Source: Moellerella wisconsensis ATCC 35017 (GTDB lineage: Bacteria > Pseudomonadota > Gammaproteobacteria > Enterobacterales > Enterobacteriaceae). Taken from it: 64,000 bases of DNA. The notes under the pieces are model-generated. The model was not told where the DNA came from, ran no database searches, and saw nothing but the letters and a program-made list of their open reading frames with translations. Below are positions 9,641 to 19,953 of this stretch, piece after piece (positions within the stretch are counted from its first letter, which is position 1; every line of letters starts with the position of its first letter). Location of the stretch: positions 1 to 64,000 of the forward strand of contig NZ_LGAA01000002.1 in assembly GCF_001294465.1 (NCBI RefSeq), given 5' to 3'. The position numbers and the translations under genes were made by a program.

Positions 9641-10536
9641 TTAGCTATTTTATTATCAGTTTCGTTCTGTGGTGATTTAAGGCATAGAATTCCAGAAATA
9701 ATCACTAAAGCTAAGCCGATAACATACGCGATAACTAAAGCATCATTAAATATAGCCACCAGCCATAATACCGAAAGCACAGGAGACAAAAATACAATAG
9801 AAGCTATTTTTGCCGATTGACCGGTGCTCATCGCCTTAAACCACAGAATATATGATACGCCATTAATTAAAATACCATTAATTAATGTTGGCCATAATGC
9901 GGATTTATTAGGAAGCGAAAAGTTGCTAAAACAGATTAATAATACTGTCGATGCAGCGGTTGAAAAAATAAATAACCACAACGTACTAATATATGCATCA
10001 AGAGAAAATTGCTTAGATAATACCGACATAAGAGCAAAACAAAAGGCACCACCAAAGACTAATAATAAGGCTTGAGGATTTTCAATCTGCAATTGACTAA
10101 TATTGCCTTGAGTAAAGGTAATAATAACCGCACAGAAACCAATAATAACCCCCAGCCACTGACGTAAATACAAATGTTCTTTTAATAAAACTATCGAGAG
10201 TAAAATAATAATTAGTGGCCAGCTATATTGGATCACTAGCACCGCTATACCATTCTCAATAGAATAACCATAATAAAGTAACAAATAGAATAAACAATCA
10301 AGTATACCAAGTACGCAAACTTGGAGAGTCTCTTTACGCGATAAAATAAATAATCTTCGCCAGCCACGGCCTGAGCATAGTGATACGGCCAATACCGCTA
10401 TCGCCGAAAACAAATTTGACCAAAATAAAAATTGAAAGTTGTCCATCGTCGTCTGCCCAAAACGGGAAACAATCGGAATAAAGCTCCAAATAATCACACA
10501 AAGTAACGCATAGATTAAATAACTGTATTGTTTCAT
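9637..10536 (-). CDS. EamA/DMT-family transporter, 10 membrane segments
   Basis: An inner-membrane drug/metabolite transporter-superfamily protein; the substrate cannot be told from sequence. About ten hydrophobic segments are arranged as two EamA repeats, with the repeat-end motifs VIQYSWPLIIILLSIVLLKE and IVFLSPVLSVLWL. The family includes amino-acid and metabolite exporters. The ATG at 10536 is preferred over an in-frame GTG at 10542, because the Shine-Dalgarno AAGG (10542-10545) sits 5 nt before the ATG; this gives 299 residues. It lies between accA and tilS, where E. coli carries ldcC and a glyoxalase-like gene, so it is a lineage-specific replacement. Confidence 0.85.
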   Translation of the reverse strand: MKQYSYLIYALLCVIIWSFIPIVSRFGQTTMDNFQFLFWSNLFSAIAVLAVSLCSGRGWRRLFILSRKETLQVCVLGILDCLFYLLLYYGYSIENGIAVLVIQYSWPLIIILLSIVLLKEHLYLRQWLGVIIGFCAVIITFTQGNISQLQIENPQALLLVFGGAFCFALMSVLSKQFSLDAYISTLWLFIFSTAASTVLLICFSNFSLPNKSALWPTLINGILINGVSYILWFKAMSTGQSAKIASIVFLSPVLSVLWLVAIFNDALVIAYVIGLALVIISGILCLKSPQNETDNKIAK

Positions 10537-10593
10537 CGGCACCTTATTATTAATTAGAGTTGATTGTTCACCAACAAGACAAATTTAAATCAT

Positions 10594-10630
10594 AAAAAAA
10601 GGAGAGTGACGATGCCATTCTCCTTTTTCT
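10594..10630 (-). terminator. Rho-independent terminator after accA
   Basis: On the minus strand the stem AAAAGGAGA / TCTCCTTTT with a 13-nt loop is followed by a run of Ts, 20-60 bp beyond the accA stop. It closes the long lpx-dnaE-accA series. Confidence 0.8.
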
Positions 10631-10651
10631 TTTAACTGATAAATAATGCGA

Positions 10652-11611
10652 TCAGCAATAACCATATTCCATCAAACGTTGATAACGCCGATTTTTTAAT
10701 GCTTCCGTATCAAATTCATCTAATTCATTTAGATCTTCAACAAGGCGCTCTTTTAATGATGCAGCTATCTCATCATAATTGCGATGAGCACCGCCCAAAG
10801 GTTCTGGCACCACATTATCAATCAATTTTAATTCTTTTAAACGCGGGGCAATTATACCCATTGCTTCTGCGGCCAGAGGCGCTTTATCCGCACTTTTCCA
10901 CAGAATAGAAGCACAACCTTCTGGAGAAATAACCGAATAGGTGCTGTATTGCAGCATATTAACTTTATCACCAACCCCAATAGCTAATGCACCACCAGAG
11001 CCGCCCTCACCAATAACCGTACAAATAACTGGAACGGAAAGACGAGACATTTCACGTAAGTTACGAGCAATCGCTTCTGATTGACCACGCTCTTCCGCGC
11101 CCACGCCTGGATATGCTCCTGGAGTATCAATAAAAGTAATAATAGGTAATTTAAAGCGTTCAGCCATTTCCATCAGACGCAATGCTTTACGATAGCCTTC
11201 AGGGGCTGGCATACCAAAATTACGACGGATTTTCTCTTTCGTTTCACGTCCTTTTTGATGACCAATAACCATTACAGGTCGGCCATCGAGACGCGCTAGA
11301 CCACCAACAATAGCTTTATCGTCAGCATAAGCACGATCGCCTGCTAACTCTTGGAAATCAGTAAAAATACGTTGGATATAATCCAAAGTATATGGGCGAC
11401 GTGGATGGCGAGCCAGTTTAGCAATCTGCCAAGCACCAAGATCAGAGAAAATTTTACGGGTTAGCTCAAGGCTTTTTTCACGTAAACGGGCAACCTCTTC
11501 ATCGAGATTGACTTCTAAGTTGTTATCTTGACGGCTGACTGCAGTCAGCGAATCAATTTTCGCTTCCAGCTCGGCAATCGGCTGTTCAAAATCAAGAAAA
11601 TCCAGACTCAT
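10652..11611 (-). CDS. accA: Acetyl-CoA carboxylase carboxyltransferase subunit alpha
   Basis: With AccD it transfers the carboxyl group from biotin carboxyl carrier protein to acetyl-CoA, making malonyl-CoA for fatty acids. Seen: 319 residues (the E. coli length), the N-terminal [19 protein letters not shown], and the crotonase-like core with [29 protein letters not shown] and [15 protein letters not shown] forming the oxyanion and CoA sites. It lies 12 bp after dnaE, as in other enterobacteria. Confidence 0.97.
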   Translation of the reverse strand: MSLDFLDFEQPIAELEAKIDSLTAVSRQDNNLEVNLDEEVARLREKSLELTRKIFSDLGAWQIAKLARHPRRPYTLDYIQRIFTDFQELAGDRAYADDKAIVGGLARLDGRPVMVIGHQKGRETKEKIRRNFGMPAPEGYRKALRLMEMAERFKLPIITFIDTPGAYPGVGAEERGQSEAIARNLREMSRLSVPVICTVIGEGGSGGALAIGVGDKVNMLQYSTYSVISPEGCASILWKSADKAPLAAEAMGIIAPRLKELKLIDNVVPEPLGGAHRNYDEIAASLKERLVEDLNELDEFDTEALKNRRYQRLMEYGYC

Positions 11612-11623
11612 AATATTCCTATT

Positions 11624-14600
11624 TTAGTCAAATTCTAATTCTACCTGCTCAGTACCCAGCAGAGTTCGCAGATCAGTCAGAAGGGTATCGGTCGGCGTAA
11701 TACGCCAAGCAACGCCAAATTTTAATCTAGCTCTAGCGTCTTCCCTCTGATAATACAAATGAACCGGAATAGTTCCTGAACGGTGTGGTTCAAGAGTGCT
11801 GCGAAGACGGTTCAATAATTGGTCATCAATTTGCCGGTCCGACAGTGAGATTGCGAGTCCACGCGCATATTTCTCACGGGCTTCGCTGATATCCATGAGT
11901 TCGCGCACTGTCATTTTATTGCCACCGTTAAAATCATCAAAGCTGACCTGTCCGGTAGCAATCAAAACACGATCTTGCTCTAGTAGATGTTGGTATTTTT
12001 CCAGTGCATCTGAAAATAGCATAATATCCAGCCGACCGGAACGATCATCGAGTGTACAAATACCGATTCGATTGCCCCGCTTGGTGGTAATAACTTTGGC
12101 TGAAAGTACTAAACCTACCACAGTTGTCATTTGACCACGAGGGGTAGGGTTCACATCTTTCAGCCTTAAGCCATTAGTATAGCGTTCAATTTCACGCAAA
12201 TAACCTGTTATCGGGTGACCCGTTAAATAAAGGCCCAGCGTTTCGCGCTCACCATCCAGTACCACCTGATCCGGCCATTTTGGCACACTGGCATAAGAAA
12301 GTTCAACTTGCTCAGGCGCATCGGCCAATACCCCGAACATATCCCCTTGCCCTATTGCCTCGGCTTTCGCATGTTGATCCGCTGCTTTAAGCGCATCTTC
12401 TAAAGATGACATAAGTGCCGCACGATGCGGACCCAGGTGATCAAAAGCGCCCGCCATAACTAGCTTTTCCATCACTCGGCGACTTAATTTTTTTGTATCG
12501 ACCCGAGCGCAGAGATCAAAAATTTCTTTGAAATGTCCGCCTTTTTGACGGGCTTCTAATATTGCTTCAATCGGACCTTCTCCGACCCCTTTAATAGCAC
12601 CGATACCATACACGATTTCACCGTGGTCATTGACATGAAAATGATATAGGCCGCTATTTATATCTGGAGGCAATACTTTTAGACCCATCCGCCAACATTC
12701 ATCGACGAGACCGACCACTTTCTCGGTATTATCCATATCAGCGGTCATCACGGCGGCCATAAATTCAGCCGGATAATGCGCTTTAAGCCACAGCGTCTGA
12801 TAAGAAACTAAAGCATAAGCGGCGGAGTGTGATTTATTAAATCCATAACCGGCAAATTTCTCCACCAAGTCAAAGATTTTCATTGCCAATTCGCCGTCAA
12901 TACCGTTTTTTATTGCACCATCTTGAAATATAGAACGCTGTTTAGCCATTTCTTCTGGCTTTTTCTTACCCATAGCACGGCGCAGCATATCCGCACCGCC
13001 CAGTGTATAACCCGCCAGTACCTGTGCAATCTGCATCACCTGTTCTTGGTAAAGAATAATGCCATACGTAGGTTCTAAAACAGGCTGCAAGGACTCATGT
13101 TGCCATTCAACATCAGGGTAAGAAATAGCTTCACGTCCATGTTTTCGGTCGATAAAATTATCTACCATCCCCGATTGCAAAGGACCGGGACGAAAAAGCG
13201 CCACTAACGCAATCATATCTTCAAAACTATCAGGACGAAGGCGCTTGATTAAGTCCTTCATACCACGCGATTCTAACTGAAAAACCGCGGTAGTTTCAGA
13301 GCGTTGCAGCATATCAAAACTTTTTTTATCTTGCAGAGGAATAGCAGCAATATCAATAGGTTCTAAGTTTTGTTTAGCTCGGCGCGCATTGATCATCTCT
13401 AGCGCCCAGTTGATAATCGTCAGTGTACGTAATCCGAGAAAGTCAAATTTGACTAATCCCGCATATTCGACGTCATTTTTATCAAACTGAGTAACTGGGT
13501 TTTTACCTTCGGCATCGCAATACAGCGGTGCAAAATCGGTAATTTTAGTCGGCGCAATAACGACCCCACCGGCATGTTTACCCGCATTTCGTGTGACACC
13601 CTCTAGTTTACGCGCCATATCAATTAGCGCCTTAACCTCTTCATCTGCTTCGTAAATTTCAGGCAATTGAGGTTCAGCTTCGAAAGCCTTTTCTAAGGTC
13701 ATTCCGGGATCTGGCGGCACTAATTTAGAGATACGATCAACAAAACCGTATGGGTGGCCTAATACACGCCCCACGTCGCGAATGACTGCTTTTGCTGCCA
13801 TCGTACCGAAGGTAATAATTTGCGAAACCGCATCGCGACCGTACATTTGGGCAACGTGATCAATCACTAAATCGCGTTTTTCCATACAGAAATCAACGTC
13901 AAAGTCAGGCATGGAAACACGTTCAGGATTAAGAAAACGTTCAAAAAGCAGATCGAATTCTAACGGATCAAGATCAGTAATTTTTAGCGCATAAGCAACT
14001 AAAGAACCGGCCCCCGAACCGCGGCCAGGCCCAACTGGTACGCCGTTATCTTTAGACCACTGAATAAATTCCATAACAATCAGGAAGTAACCAGGGAAAC
14101 CCATTTGGTTAATAACGGTTAATTCAGTATCCAAACGTTCATCGTAAGGGGGTCGTTTTTCTGCTCGCTCTTTTTCATCGGGATACAAAAACTCTAATCG
14201 TTCTTCTAGTCCTTGTTTTGAACGCATGACCAGAAAATCTTCAGTTTTCATTTCCCCAGTTGGAAATTGAGGCAAGAAATATTCGCCGAGGCGGATGGTC
14301 ACGTTACAACGCTTAGCAATTTCGACGCTATTTTCCAGTGCTTCGGGAATATCGGCAAACAGTTCGCACATTTCGGCTTCACTGCGTAAATATTGCTGAG
14401 GGCTGTATTTTTTCGGACGTTTAGGATCAGATAAAGTAAATCCATCATGAATAGCGACCCGAATTTCATGGGCATCAAAATCGTGACTAGCAATAAACCG
14501 TGCATCATTGGTCGCGACAACAGGTAAGCCATGCAAAGTGGCTAATTCTATCGCCGCATGTAAATAGTTCTCTTCATCTGGGCGACCTGTGCGGATAAGT

Positions 14601-15106
14601 TCGAGGTAATAGTTATCGGGAAAATGCGTTTCATAAAATGCAAGACACTCATTAACTAAAGCTTGATTACCCCGCAGTAAAAATTGACCAACATCACCCA
14701 TCCGTCCACCAGAGAGTAGAATCAGTCCCTCTTTATACTTCGCTAACCACTCGCGTTTGATCGTGGGTCCAATAGGGCCATAGCCCTTTTGATAGGCTTC
14801 GGAAATTAATAATGTGAGGTTTTGATAGCCTTCATTATTGCGAGCCAACACGGTTAAATGGGCAATATCATCGCCAAGCATCTCACTTTCTACAAAGAAA
14901 TCTGCACCAATAATCGGTTTTATACCGGCACTATGCGCTGAACCATAAAATTTCACTAAACCACATAAGTTAGTAAAATCAGTAATCGCAAATGCTGGCA
15001 TGCCCATGGAGGCAGCTTTTTTAACTAATGGATTAATTTTGGCTAATCCATCAATCATTGAATAGTCGCTATGAACTCGAAGGTGTATAAAACGAGGATC
15101 TGACAT
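11624..15106 (-). CDS. dnaE: DNA polymerase III subunit alpha
   Basis: Catalytic subunit of the chromosomal replicase. Order seen: N-terminal PHP domain ([15 protein letters not shown]), polymerase palm with the catalytic aspartates in MPDFDVDF (about residue 400) and a third in VKFDFLGL (about 555), fingers with [14 protein letters not shown], a helix-hairpin-helix region, a C-terminal OB fold ([19 protein letters not shown]), and the tau-binding tail. The length of 1160 residues equals E. coli. It sits 5 bp after rnhB and 12 bp before accA. Confidence 0.98.
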   Translation of the reverse strand: MSDPRFIHLRVHSDYSMIDGLAKINPLVKKAASMGMPAFAITDFTNLCGLVKFYGSAHSAGIKPIIGADFFVESEMLGDDIAHLTVLARNNEGYQNLTLLISEAYQKGYGPIGPTIKREWLAKYKEGLILLSGGRMGDVGQFLLRGNQALVNECLAFYETHFPDNYYLELIRTGRPDEENYLHAAIELATLHGLPVVATNDARFIASHDFDAHEIRVAIHDGFTLSDPKRPKKYSPQQYLRSEAEMCELFADIPEALENSVEIAKRCNVTIRLGEYFLPQFPTGEMKTEDFLVMRSKQGLEERLEFLYPDEKERAEKRPPYDERLDTELTVINQMGFPGYFLIVMEFIQWSKDNGVPVGPGRGSGAGSLVAYALKITDLDPLEFDLLFERFLNPERVSMPDFDVDFCMEKRDLVIDHVAQMYGRDAVSQIITFGTMAAKAVIRDVGRVLGHPYGFVDRISKLVPPDPGMTLEKAFEAEPQLPEIYEADEEVKALIDMARKLEGVTRNAGKHAGGVVIAPTKITDFAPLYCDAEGKNPVTQFDKNDVEYAGLVKFDFLGLRTLTIINWALEMINARRAKQNLEPIDIAAIPLQDKKSFDMLQRSETTAVFQLESRGMKDLIKRLRPDSFEDMIALVALFRPGPLQSGMVDNFIDRKHGREAISYPDVEWQHESLQPVLEPTYGIILYQEQVMQIAQVLAGYTLGGADMLRRAMGKKKPEEMAKQRSIFQDGAIKNGIDGELAMKIFDLVEKFAGYGFNKSHSAAYALVSYQTLWLKAHYPAEFMAAVMTADMDNTEKVVGLVDECWRMGLKVLPPDINSGLYHFHVNDHGEIVYGIGAIKGVGEGPIEAILEARQKGGHFKEIFDLCARVDTKKLSRRVMEKLVMAGAFDHLGPHRAALMSSLEDALKAADQHAKAEAIGQGDMFGVLADAPEQVELSYASVPKWPDQVVLDGERETLGLYLTGHPITGYLREIERYTNGLRLKDVNPTPRGQMTTVVGLVLSAKVITTKRGNRIGICTLDDRSGRLDIMLFSDALEKYQHLLEQDRVLIATGQVSFDDFNGGNKMTVRELMDISEAREKYARGLAISLSDRQIDDQLLNRLRSTLEPHRSGTIPVHLYYQREDARARLKFGVAWRITPTDTLLTDLRTLLGTEQVELEFD

Positions 15107-15111
15107 GGTGA

Positions 15112-15711
15112 TTATATCCGTTCTTTGATATTTAATGCACGACGGACCGGAGCAAAACTCTTACGATGAACTGCAATCGCACCATATTGCGCTAGTTTTT
15201 CAAGATGAAGTGCCGTTGGATAGCCTTTATGCTTGGCAAAACCATACTCAGGATATTGTTGATCTAAGACAACCATTTCTCTATCACGCGTAACTTTTGC
15301 CAAAATTGATGCAGCGCTTATTTCCTGCACTAGGCTGTCACCTTTGATAACAGATTGAGATGGCATAGATAATGCGGGGCAACGATTACCATCGATCAAC
15401 ACAAAATCCGGTTGAATCGATAAACCAGCTACCGCTCTTTGCATCGCTAACATTGTCGCTTGCAAGATATTGATATTATCAATTTCTTCCGGTTCAGCAC
15501 GTCCAATACTCCAGCTTAACGCTTTTTCTTGAATTTCGATAAATAACTTTTCTCGGCGCTTTTCACTCAATTTTTTAGAGTCCATAAGCCCGATAATCGG
15601 ATTATTAGGGTCAAGGATCACCGCCGCAGTAACCACCGCGCCGACTAAAGGCCCGCGACCTACTTCATCGACACCAGCAATTAAATTTGCTTGAGGATAA
15701 ACAAATTCCAT
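15112..15711 (-). CDS. rnhB: Ribonuclease HII
   Basis: Removes single ribonucleotides and RNA from RNA:DNA hybrids. Seen: [10 protein letters not shown], which carries the first two acidic catalytic residues (Asp15 and Glu16), VLIDG with the third, and the type-2-specific [20 protein letters not shown]. 199 residues. Its ATG shares one base with the lpxB stop (TAATG), so it is translationally coupled to lpxB. Confidence 0.96.
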   Translation of the reverse strand: MEFVYPQANLIAGVDEVGRGPLVGAVVTAAVILDPNNPIIGLMDSKKLSEKRREKLFIEIQEKALSWSIGRAEPEEIDNINILQATMLAMQRAVAGLSIQPDFVLIDGNRCPALSMPSQSVIKGDSLVQEISAASILAKVTRDREMVVLDQQYPEYGFAKHKGYPTALHLEKLAQYGAIAVHRKSFAPVRRALNIKERI

Positions 15712-16877
15712 TAATTTTTTGCCAATTCTAATACCGCATCTGCTGCTTGTTGATCCGCGTTACAACGAATTTTTTCATGCAATTGCAAAAACGTATGTTT
15801 CAACTCATCAACCTGTTCTCCACCAGCTAACAGGGGTAATAATTTTTGGGCTAGTTTTTCAGGTTGACACTCATCTTGTAGTAATTCGCTAACTATCTCA
15901 CGCCCAGCCAATAAATTAGGCAACGAGACATAAGGCGTTTTAATCAATTTTTTAGCTAGCCAAAAAGTAAAGGGCTTCATTCGATAGCCGACAACCATAG
16001 GGCATTTTGCTAGCATGCATTCAAGCGCCGCAGTACCAGAGGCTAATAATGTTGCATCTGCGGCAATCATCGCATCTCTAGCCTGACCATCCAGCAAAGA
16101 AACCGGCAAATCAGGAGCAACCTCACGTTTAATGGCTTCAAATTGTTCACGTCTTTTATGATTAATTAGCGGAACAATAATATGCAATTGACCCAGTTGC
16201 TGATAGAGACGTTGAGCGGTTATTAAAAAATCGGCACTGAGCATCTCCACTTCGGAATGCCGACTGCCGGGCAGCATAGCTAAGCAAATCGCATCTGCTG
16301 GAATATTTAACCGCTGACGAGCGGCCAGTTTGTCCGGCTGCAAGGGAATAGCATCCGCCATCGTATGGCCAATAAACCGACAAGGTACGGAAAAACGGTC
16401 ATAAAATGCTTTTTCAAATGGTAAAAATGCCAGCACTAAATCGGTAGCTTTACCAATTTTGAATACTCTTTTTTGCCGCCAAGCCCAAACAGAAGGGCTA
16501 ACATAGTGAATGGTTTTAATCCCTTTGGCTTTTAAACGACCTTCCAATGTGAGATTAAAATCAGGGGCATCAATACCAATAAAGACATCAGGTTGTAAAT
16601 CAGTAAATCGGCGAGTAAGATCTTTTCGAATACTCAGAAGCCTTGGCAGTCGCCCTACGACTTCTACCACGCCCATCACTGCAAGCTCTTCCATTTCGTA
16701 CCAAGCTTCACAGCCTTCGGCTTCCATCAATGGACCCGCAACGCCGACAAAACGAGCATCAGGCACGCTTTGCTTTAACGCACGGATTAATCCTGCGCCA
16801 AGAATGTCGCCAGAAGTTTCCCCAGCAACAATACCTATGGTAAGTGGACGTGATACCGCTGAGCCACTATTGACCAT
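15711..16877 (-). CDS. lpxB: Lipid-A-disaccharide synthase
   Basis: Joins UDP-2,3-diacylglucosamine and lipid X to form the tetra-acyl disaccharide of lipid A; a GT19 glycosyltransferase peripheral to the inner membrane. Seen: [16 protein letters not shown] near residue 14, GIDAPDFNL near 100, SPSVWAWRQ near 128, [10 protein letters not shown] near 202, and [11 protein letters not shown] near 280. 388 residues. AAGGAG lies 7 nt before the ATG. It follows lpxA by 55 bp. Confidence 0.96.
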   Translation of the reverse strand: MVNSGSAVSRPLTIGIVAGETSGDILGAGLIRALKQSVPDARFVGVAGPLMEAEGCEAWYEMEELAVMGVVEVVGRLPRLLSIRKDLTRRFTDLQPDVFIGIDAPDFNLTLEGRLKAKGIKTIHYVSPSVWAWRQKRVFKIGKATDLVLAFLPFEKAFYDRFSVPCRFIGHTMADAIPLQPDKLAARQRLNIPADAICLAMLPGSRHSEVEMLSADFLITAQRLYQQLGQLHIIVPLINHKRREQFEAIKREVAPDLPVSLLDGQARDAMIAADATLLASGTAALECMLAKCPMVVGYRMKPFTFWLAKKLIKTPYVSLPNLLAGREIVSELLQDECQPEKLAQKLLPLLAGGEQVDELKHTFLQLHEKIRCNADQQAADAVLELAKN

Positions 16878-16932
16878 AGTTATCTCCTTTATTTAATTCC
16901 TGACAGCATTGACTGTCCATATCAATGAAGCA

Positions 16933-17730
16933 CTAACGGATAATTCCGCGATTAGAGGCAGCTGAATTTTCAAGAAACTCACTAAACACGTTAACATGTT
17001 GGTTAGTTTTCGCCATTTCAGCGATTTCTACGCGCGCGTCTTCCAACGATTTACCACTACGATATAACACTTTATAAGCATTACGAATCGCATGCAGCGA
17101 AGCTTTATCAAATCCGCGACGTTTCAACCCCTCGATATTCAATCCAAATGGGGTGGCGTGGTTACCCTGCGCAACAACATACGGAGGAACATCCTGTGCA
17201 ACGCCTGAACAGCCGCCAACCATAACATGTGCACCAATTTGACAAAATTGATGCACCGCCGTCATTCCGCCAATAATGGCGAAATCACCTAAGGTAACAT
17301 GGCCGCCGAGCGTGCCGTTATTAGCAATAATACAGCGATTACCAATAATACAATCGTGAGCAATATGGACATTAACCATCAGCAAGTTATCGTTGCCAAT
17401 TTTTGTTAATCCACCGCCTTGTTCTGTGCCACGATGAATAGTGACGCTTTCACGAATGCGGTTTCTATCACCAATCTCAACCCGCGTTGGTTCACCTTGA
17501 TATTTTAAATCTTGGTTTATTTCACCAATGGTAGAAAATTGGAAAATTTGGTTATCACGACCAATTTTAGTGATCCCATTGATAACAATGTGGGATTTTA
17601 ATTCAGTCCCTTCACCAATTTCAACTTGTGAACCAATATAACAAAAAGGGCCAATACGAACATTGGCGCCGATAATCGCCCCTTCTTCTATAATAGAAGA
17701 AGGGTGAATGCTGGCAGTTTTATCAATCAT
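16933..17730 (-). CDS. lpxA: UDP-N-acetylglucosamine acyltransferase
   Basis: Catalyses the first step of lipid A synthesis, transfer of a 3-hydroxyacyl chain from ACP to UDP-GlcNAc. Seen: a left-handed beta-helix of hexapeptide repeats, the catalytic histidine in NVHIAHDC, and the C-terminal helical part with EGLKRRGF. The conserved N-terminus [12 protein letters not shown] starts at 17730, 1 bp after the fabZ stop. An upstream in-frame start at 17754 lies within fabZ and is not needed. 265 residues against 262 in E. coli. Confidence 0.96.
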   Translation of the reverse strand: MIDKTASIHPSSIIEEGAIIGANVRIGPFCYIGSQVEIGEGTELKSHIVINGITKIGRDNQIFQFSTIGEINQDLKYQGEPTRVEIGDRNRIRESVTIHRGTEQGGGLTKIGNDNLLMVNVHIAHDCIIGNRCIIANNGTLGGHVTLGDFAIIGGMTAVHQFCQIGAHVMVGGCSGVAQDVPPYVVAQGNHATPFGLNIEGLKRRGFDKASLHAIRNAYKVLYRSGKSLEDARVEIAEMAKTNQHVNVFSEFLENSAASNRGIIR

Positions 17731-17731
17731 A

Positions 17732-18184
17732 TTAGACCTCTCGACGACGGGCACACATCATCTCAGCTTCGCAAGCCACTTCTCCATCTACTTTGGCAAC
17801 GCCTTTAAAGCGAGCAACACCGCGACGTTCTTTGATAAACTCAACTTCCAAGATCATTTGGTCCCCAGGTAATACAGGACGTTTAAAACGAGCATGGTCA
17901 ATTGCAGCAAAATAATACAATTCACCCGGTTCTAATTTACCCACGCTTTTAAACGCCAAAATACCTGTTGCCTGAGCCATTGCTTCAAGGATTAATACAC
18001 CAGGAAAAATGGGCTTGCCAGGGAAATGGCCTTGGAAAAAAGGTTCGTTAAAAGAGACATTTTTCACTGCACGCAGAGATTTGCCTTCTTCAAAATCCAA
18101 TACACGATCAACCAAAAGGAATGGGTAACGGTGTGGCAGCAGCTCTAAAATCTCTTCTATATTCAGAGTATGATTATCACTCAT
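17732..18184 (-). CDS. fabZ: 3-hydroxyacyl-ACP dehydratase FabZ
   Basis: Dehydrates 3-hydroxyacyl-ACP in fatty-acid elongation and competes with LpxA for 3-hydroxymyristoyl-ACP, setting the balance between phospholipid and lipid A. Seen: a hot-dog fold with [13 protein letters not shown], the catalytic His in [15 protein letters not shown], and the Glu in LILEAMAQ. 150 residues. It has a 1-bp gap to lpxA. Confidence 0.96.
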   Translation of the reverse strand: MSDNHTLNIEEILELLPHRYPFLLVDRVLDFEEGKSLRAVKNVSFNEPFFQGHFPGKPIFPGVLILEAMAQATGILAFKSVGKLEPGELYYFAAIDHARFKRPVLPGDQMILEVEFIKERRGVARFKGVAKVDGEVACEAEMMCARRREV

Positions 18185-18226
18185 CGAAATACTCTTCCTG
18201 TCTATAAATATAATTTATTAATGAAT

Positions 18227-18268
18227 CGGCCTGCTATTAACCCAAACTTGGGCTAGATTGGCAGGCCG
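18227..18268 (-). other. Nested hairpin between lpxD and fabZ
   Basis: An outer stem CGGCCTGC / GCAGGCCG (18227-18234 and 18261-18268) encloses a second stem CCCAA / TTGGG (18241-18245 and 18248-18252). It fills most of the 130-bp lpxD-fabZ gap. There is no U-run, so it is more likely an mRNA processing, stability or control element than a terminator. Function is inferred. Confidence 0.45.
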
Positions 18269-18314
18269 GAAAATAGATAACACAACAGGTCATTTTAACC
18301 TGAATAGTTAATTA

Positions 18315-19352
18315 TTACTGATCTTTTTGATTTTTGCAGTCTAACGTACGTTCAACAGCTTTAAGGCGCTTACTCATGTCGTTAATATTCATGACTAAAG
18401 CCGCTGTTTTACGCCAATCTTTATTAGTCTGTAATGGAATACCAGAAGAGTATACACCAGGTTCTGTAATAGGTCGCATCACCATGCTCATGCCAGTAAC
18501 CGTAACTTTATCACAGATTTCCATATGTCCATTAATCACACTTGCGCCACCAATCATACAATAACGCCCGATTTTCAGGCTACCGGCCATAATAACACCA
18601 CCAGCAACGGCAGTATTGTCGCCAATAATAACGTTATGCGCTATTTGGCATTGGTTATCAATAATGACTCCATTACCGATTATTGTATTATCGAGAGCGC
18701 CGCGATCGATAGTGGTGCTGGCACCGATTTCTACGCGATCACCAATAATAACTGTGCCTAACTGAGGGATTTTTATCCAATTACCACGATCATTAGCATA
18801 ACCAAAGCCATCGGCACCAATAATTGTCCCCGAATGGATTAAACAATGTTCGCCTATTTCGATCTTATGGTAAATAGTTACATTCGCCCATAAACGACTA
18901 CCCGCACCTATTTTGGTCTCTTTACCAATAAAACATCCGGCGCCAATAATTACGTTATCGCCAAGCTCAACGCCGGTTTCAATCACAGCATTGGCTCCAA
19001 TAGCAACATTGTTACCCAGCTTAACATCTTCAGCGATAACGGCTGAAGCATGAATATTTTCTGCGGGTGCTGGCGTTGTATCCAGAATCTGCGCCATTTT
19101 TGCATAGGCTAGATAAGGATTATCAACGACTAAAGCCGCGACTTTACACGCTGACAGATCACTGGCTTTTAATACCACCGCAGCGGCCTGACATTCGGCT
19201 AATTTTGAGCTATAGCGGCTGTCAGATAAAAAAGTAATCTGCTGGTTATTTGCTGAATACATTGGCGCGATACCGGTGATGACGATATCGCCATCACCGT
19301 GTAACTCTGCATTCAACTGCTGCGCTAGATCAGCTAAGCGAATTGAAGACAT
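18315..19352 (-). CDS. lpxD: UDP-3-O-(3-hydroxymyristoyl)glucosamine N-acyltransferase
   Basis: Third lipid A step: N-acylation of the UDP-acylglucosamine made by LpxC. Seen: an N-terminal uridine-binding domain (about 1-100), a long left-handed beta-helix of hexapeptide repeats, the catalytic His in NQCQIAHNV near residue 240, and a C-terminal helix. 345 residues against 341 in E. coli. Four base pairs separate it from skp upstream. Confidence 0.96.
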   Translation of the reverse strand: MSSIRLADLAQQLNAELHGDGDIVITGIAPMYSANNQQITFLSDSRYSSKLAECQAAAVVLKASDLSACKVAALVVDNPYLAYAKMAQILDTTPAPAENIHASAVIAEDVKLGNNVAIGANAVIETGVELGDNVIIGAGCFIGKETKIGAGSRLWANVTIYHKIEIGEHCLIHSGTIIGADGFGYANDRGNWIKIPQLGTVIIGDRVEIGASTTIDRGALDNTIIGNGVIIDNQCQIAHNVIIGDNTAVAGGVIMAGSLKIGRYCMIGGASVINGHMEICDKVTVTGMSMVMRPITEPGVYSSGIPLQTNKDWRKTAALVMNINDMSKRLKAVERTLDCKNQKDQ

Positions 19353-19356
19353 CTAT

Positions 19357-19851
19357 TTATTTAACCTGTTTCTGAACCTGTTTAGTGATGTCTACGCTAT
19401 CTTTAGCATAAGCAACTGCATTTGCATCGATAACAACATCGTAGCCTTCTTTCGCAGCGATAGTTTTAATTGAGGCCTGAATACGAGCAAGTATTTTGTT
19501 GCGCTCTTCCATATGACGACGACGATTGTCTTCTTCAAATTTTTGTGCTTTTTCAGCAAATTGGTCACGTTTAGCAATTAAGTCTTTCTCTTGCTTTTCG
19601 CGATCGCTTTGTTTCATGGTTGCACCGTCACGACGTAATTTTTCAACACGTGATTGCAGGTCTTTTTCCATATTTTGTAGTTCGGTTCCACGGCTCTTAA
19701 ATTCACTTTCGAGCTGTTTAGCAACTGCGTCGCTAGCAGGCATATTTTGGAAAATTTCACCGACATTAACTACAGCAACTTTATCCGCATACGCACCCGC
19801 TGACATCGCTAAAGCTAAACTCATACCTGCCGCACATAACAATTTTTTCAC
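19357..19851 (-). CDS. skp: Periplasmic chaperone Skp
   Basis: Trimeric holdase that keeps outer-membrane proteins soluble on their way to BamA. Seen: a Sec signal peptide with likely cleavage after AYA (residue 22), then a long, highly charged coiled-coil (about residues 50-130) forming the tentacles. 164 residues, as in the family. It sits between bamA and lpxD, the standard order. Confidence 0.95.
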   Translation of the reverse strand: MKKLLCAAGMSLALAMSAGAYADKVAVVNVGEIFQNMPASDAVAKQLESEFKSRGTELQNMEKDLQSRVEKLRRDGATMKQSDREKQEKDLIAKRDQFAEKAQKFEEDNRRRHMEERNKILARIQASIKTIAAKEGYDVVIDANAVAYAKDSVDITKQVQKQVK

Positions 19852-19890
19852 ACTAAACTCCTTAACCCATACTTATGGCTGGAAATTTTA

Positions 19891-19931
19891 TTGCCCTTAT
19901 CAAAATGTGTTATCAAGATGCATAAGGGCAA
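19891..19931 (-). other. Hairpin between bamA and skp
   Basis: A perfect 10-bp stem TTGCCCTTAT / ATAAGGGCAA (19891-19900 and 19922-19931) with a 21-nt loop, in the 102-bp gap. On the transcribed strand it is followed by AT-rich sequence with no clean U-run. It may be a weak attenuator or a 3'-end stabiliser that lets bamA and skp be expressed at different levels. Inference. Confidence 0.45.
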
Positions 19932-19953
19932 TATTCTGGAAGACTCTAATAAA

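Noticed and set aside
11796..12134. 112-codon plus-strand frame inside dnaE
   Set aside because: Antisense shadow of a clear, full-length dnaE; serine/arginine-rich composition typical of reverse reading.
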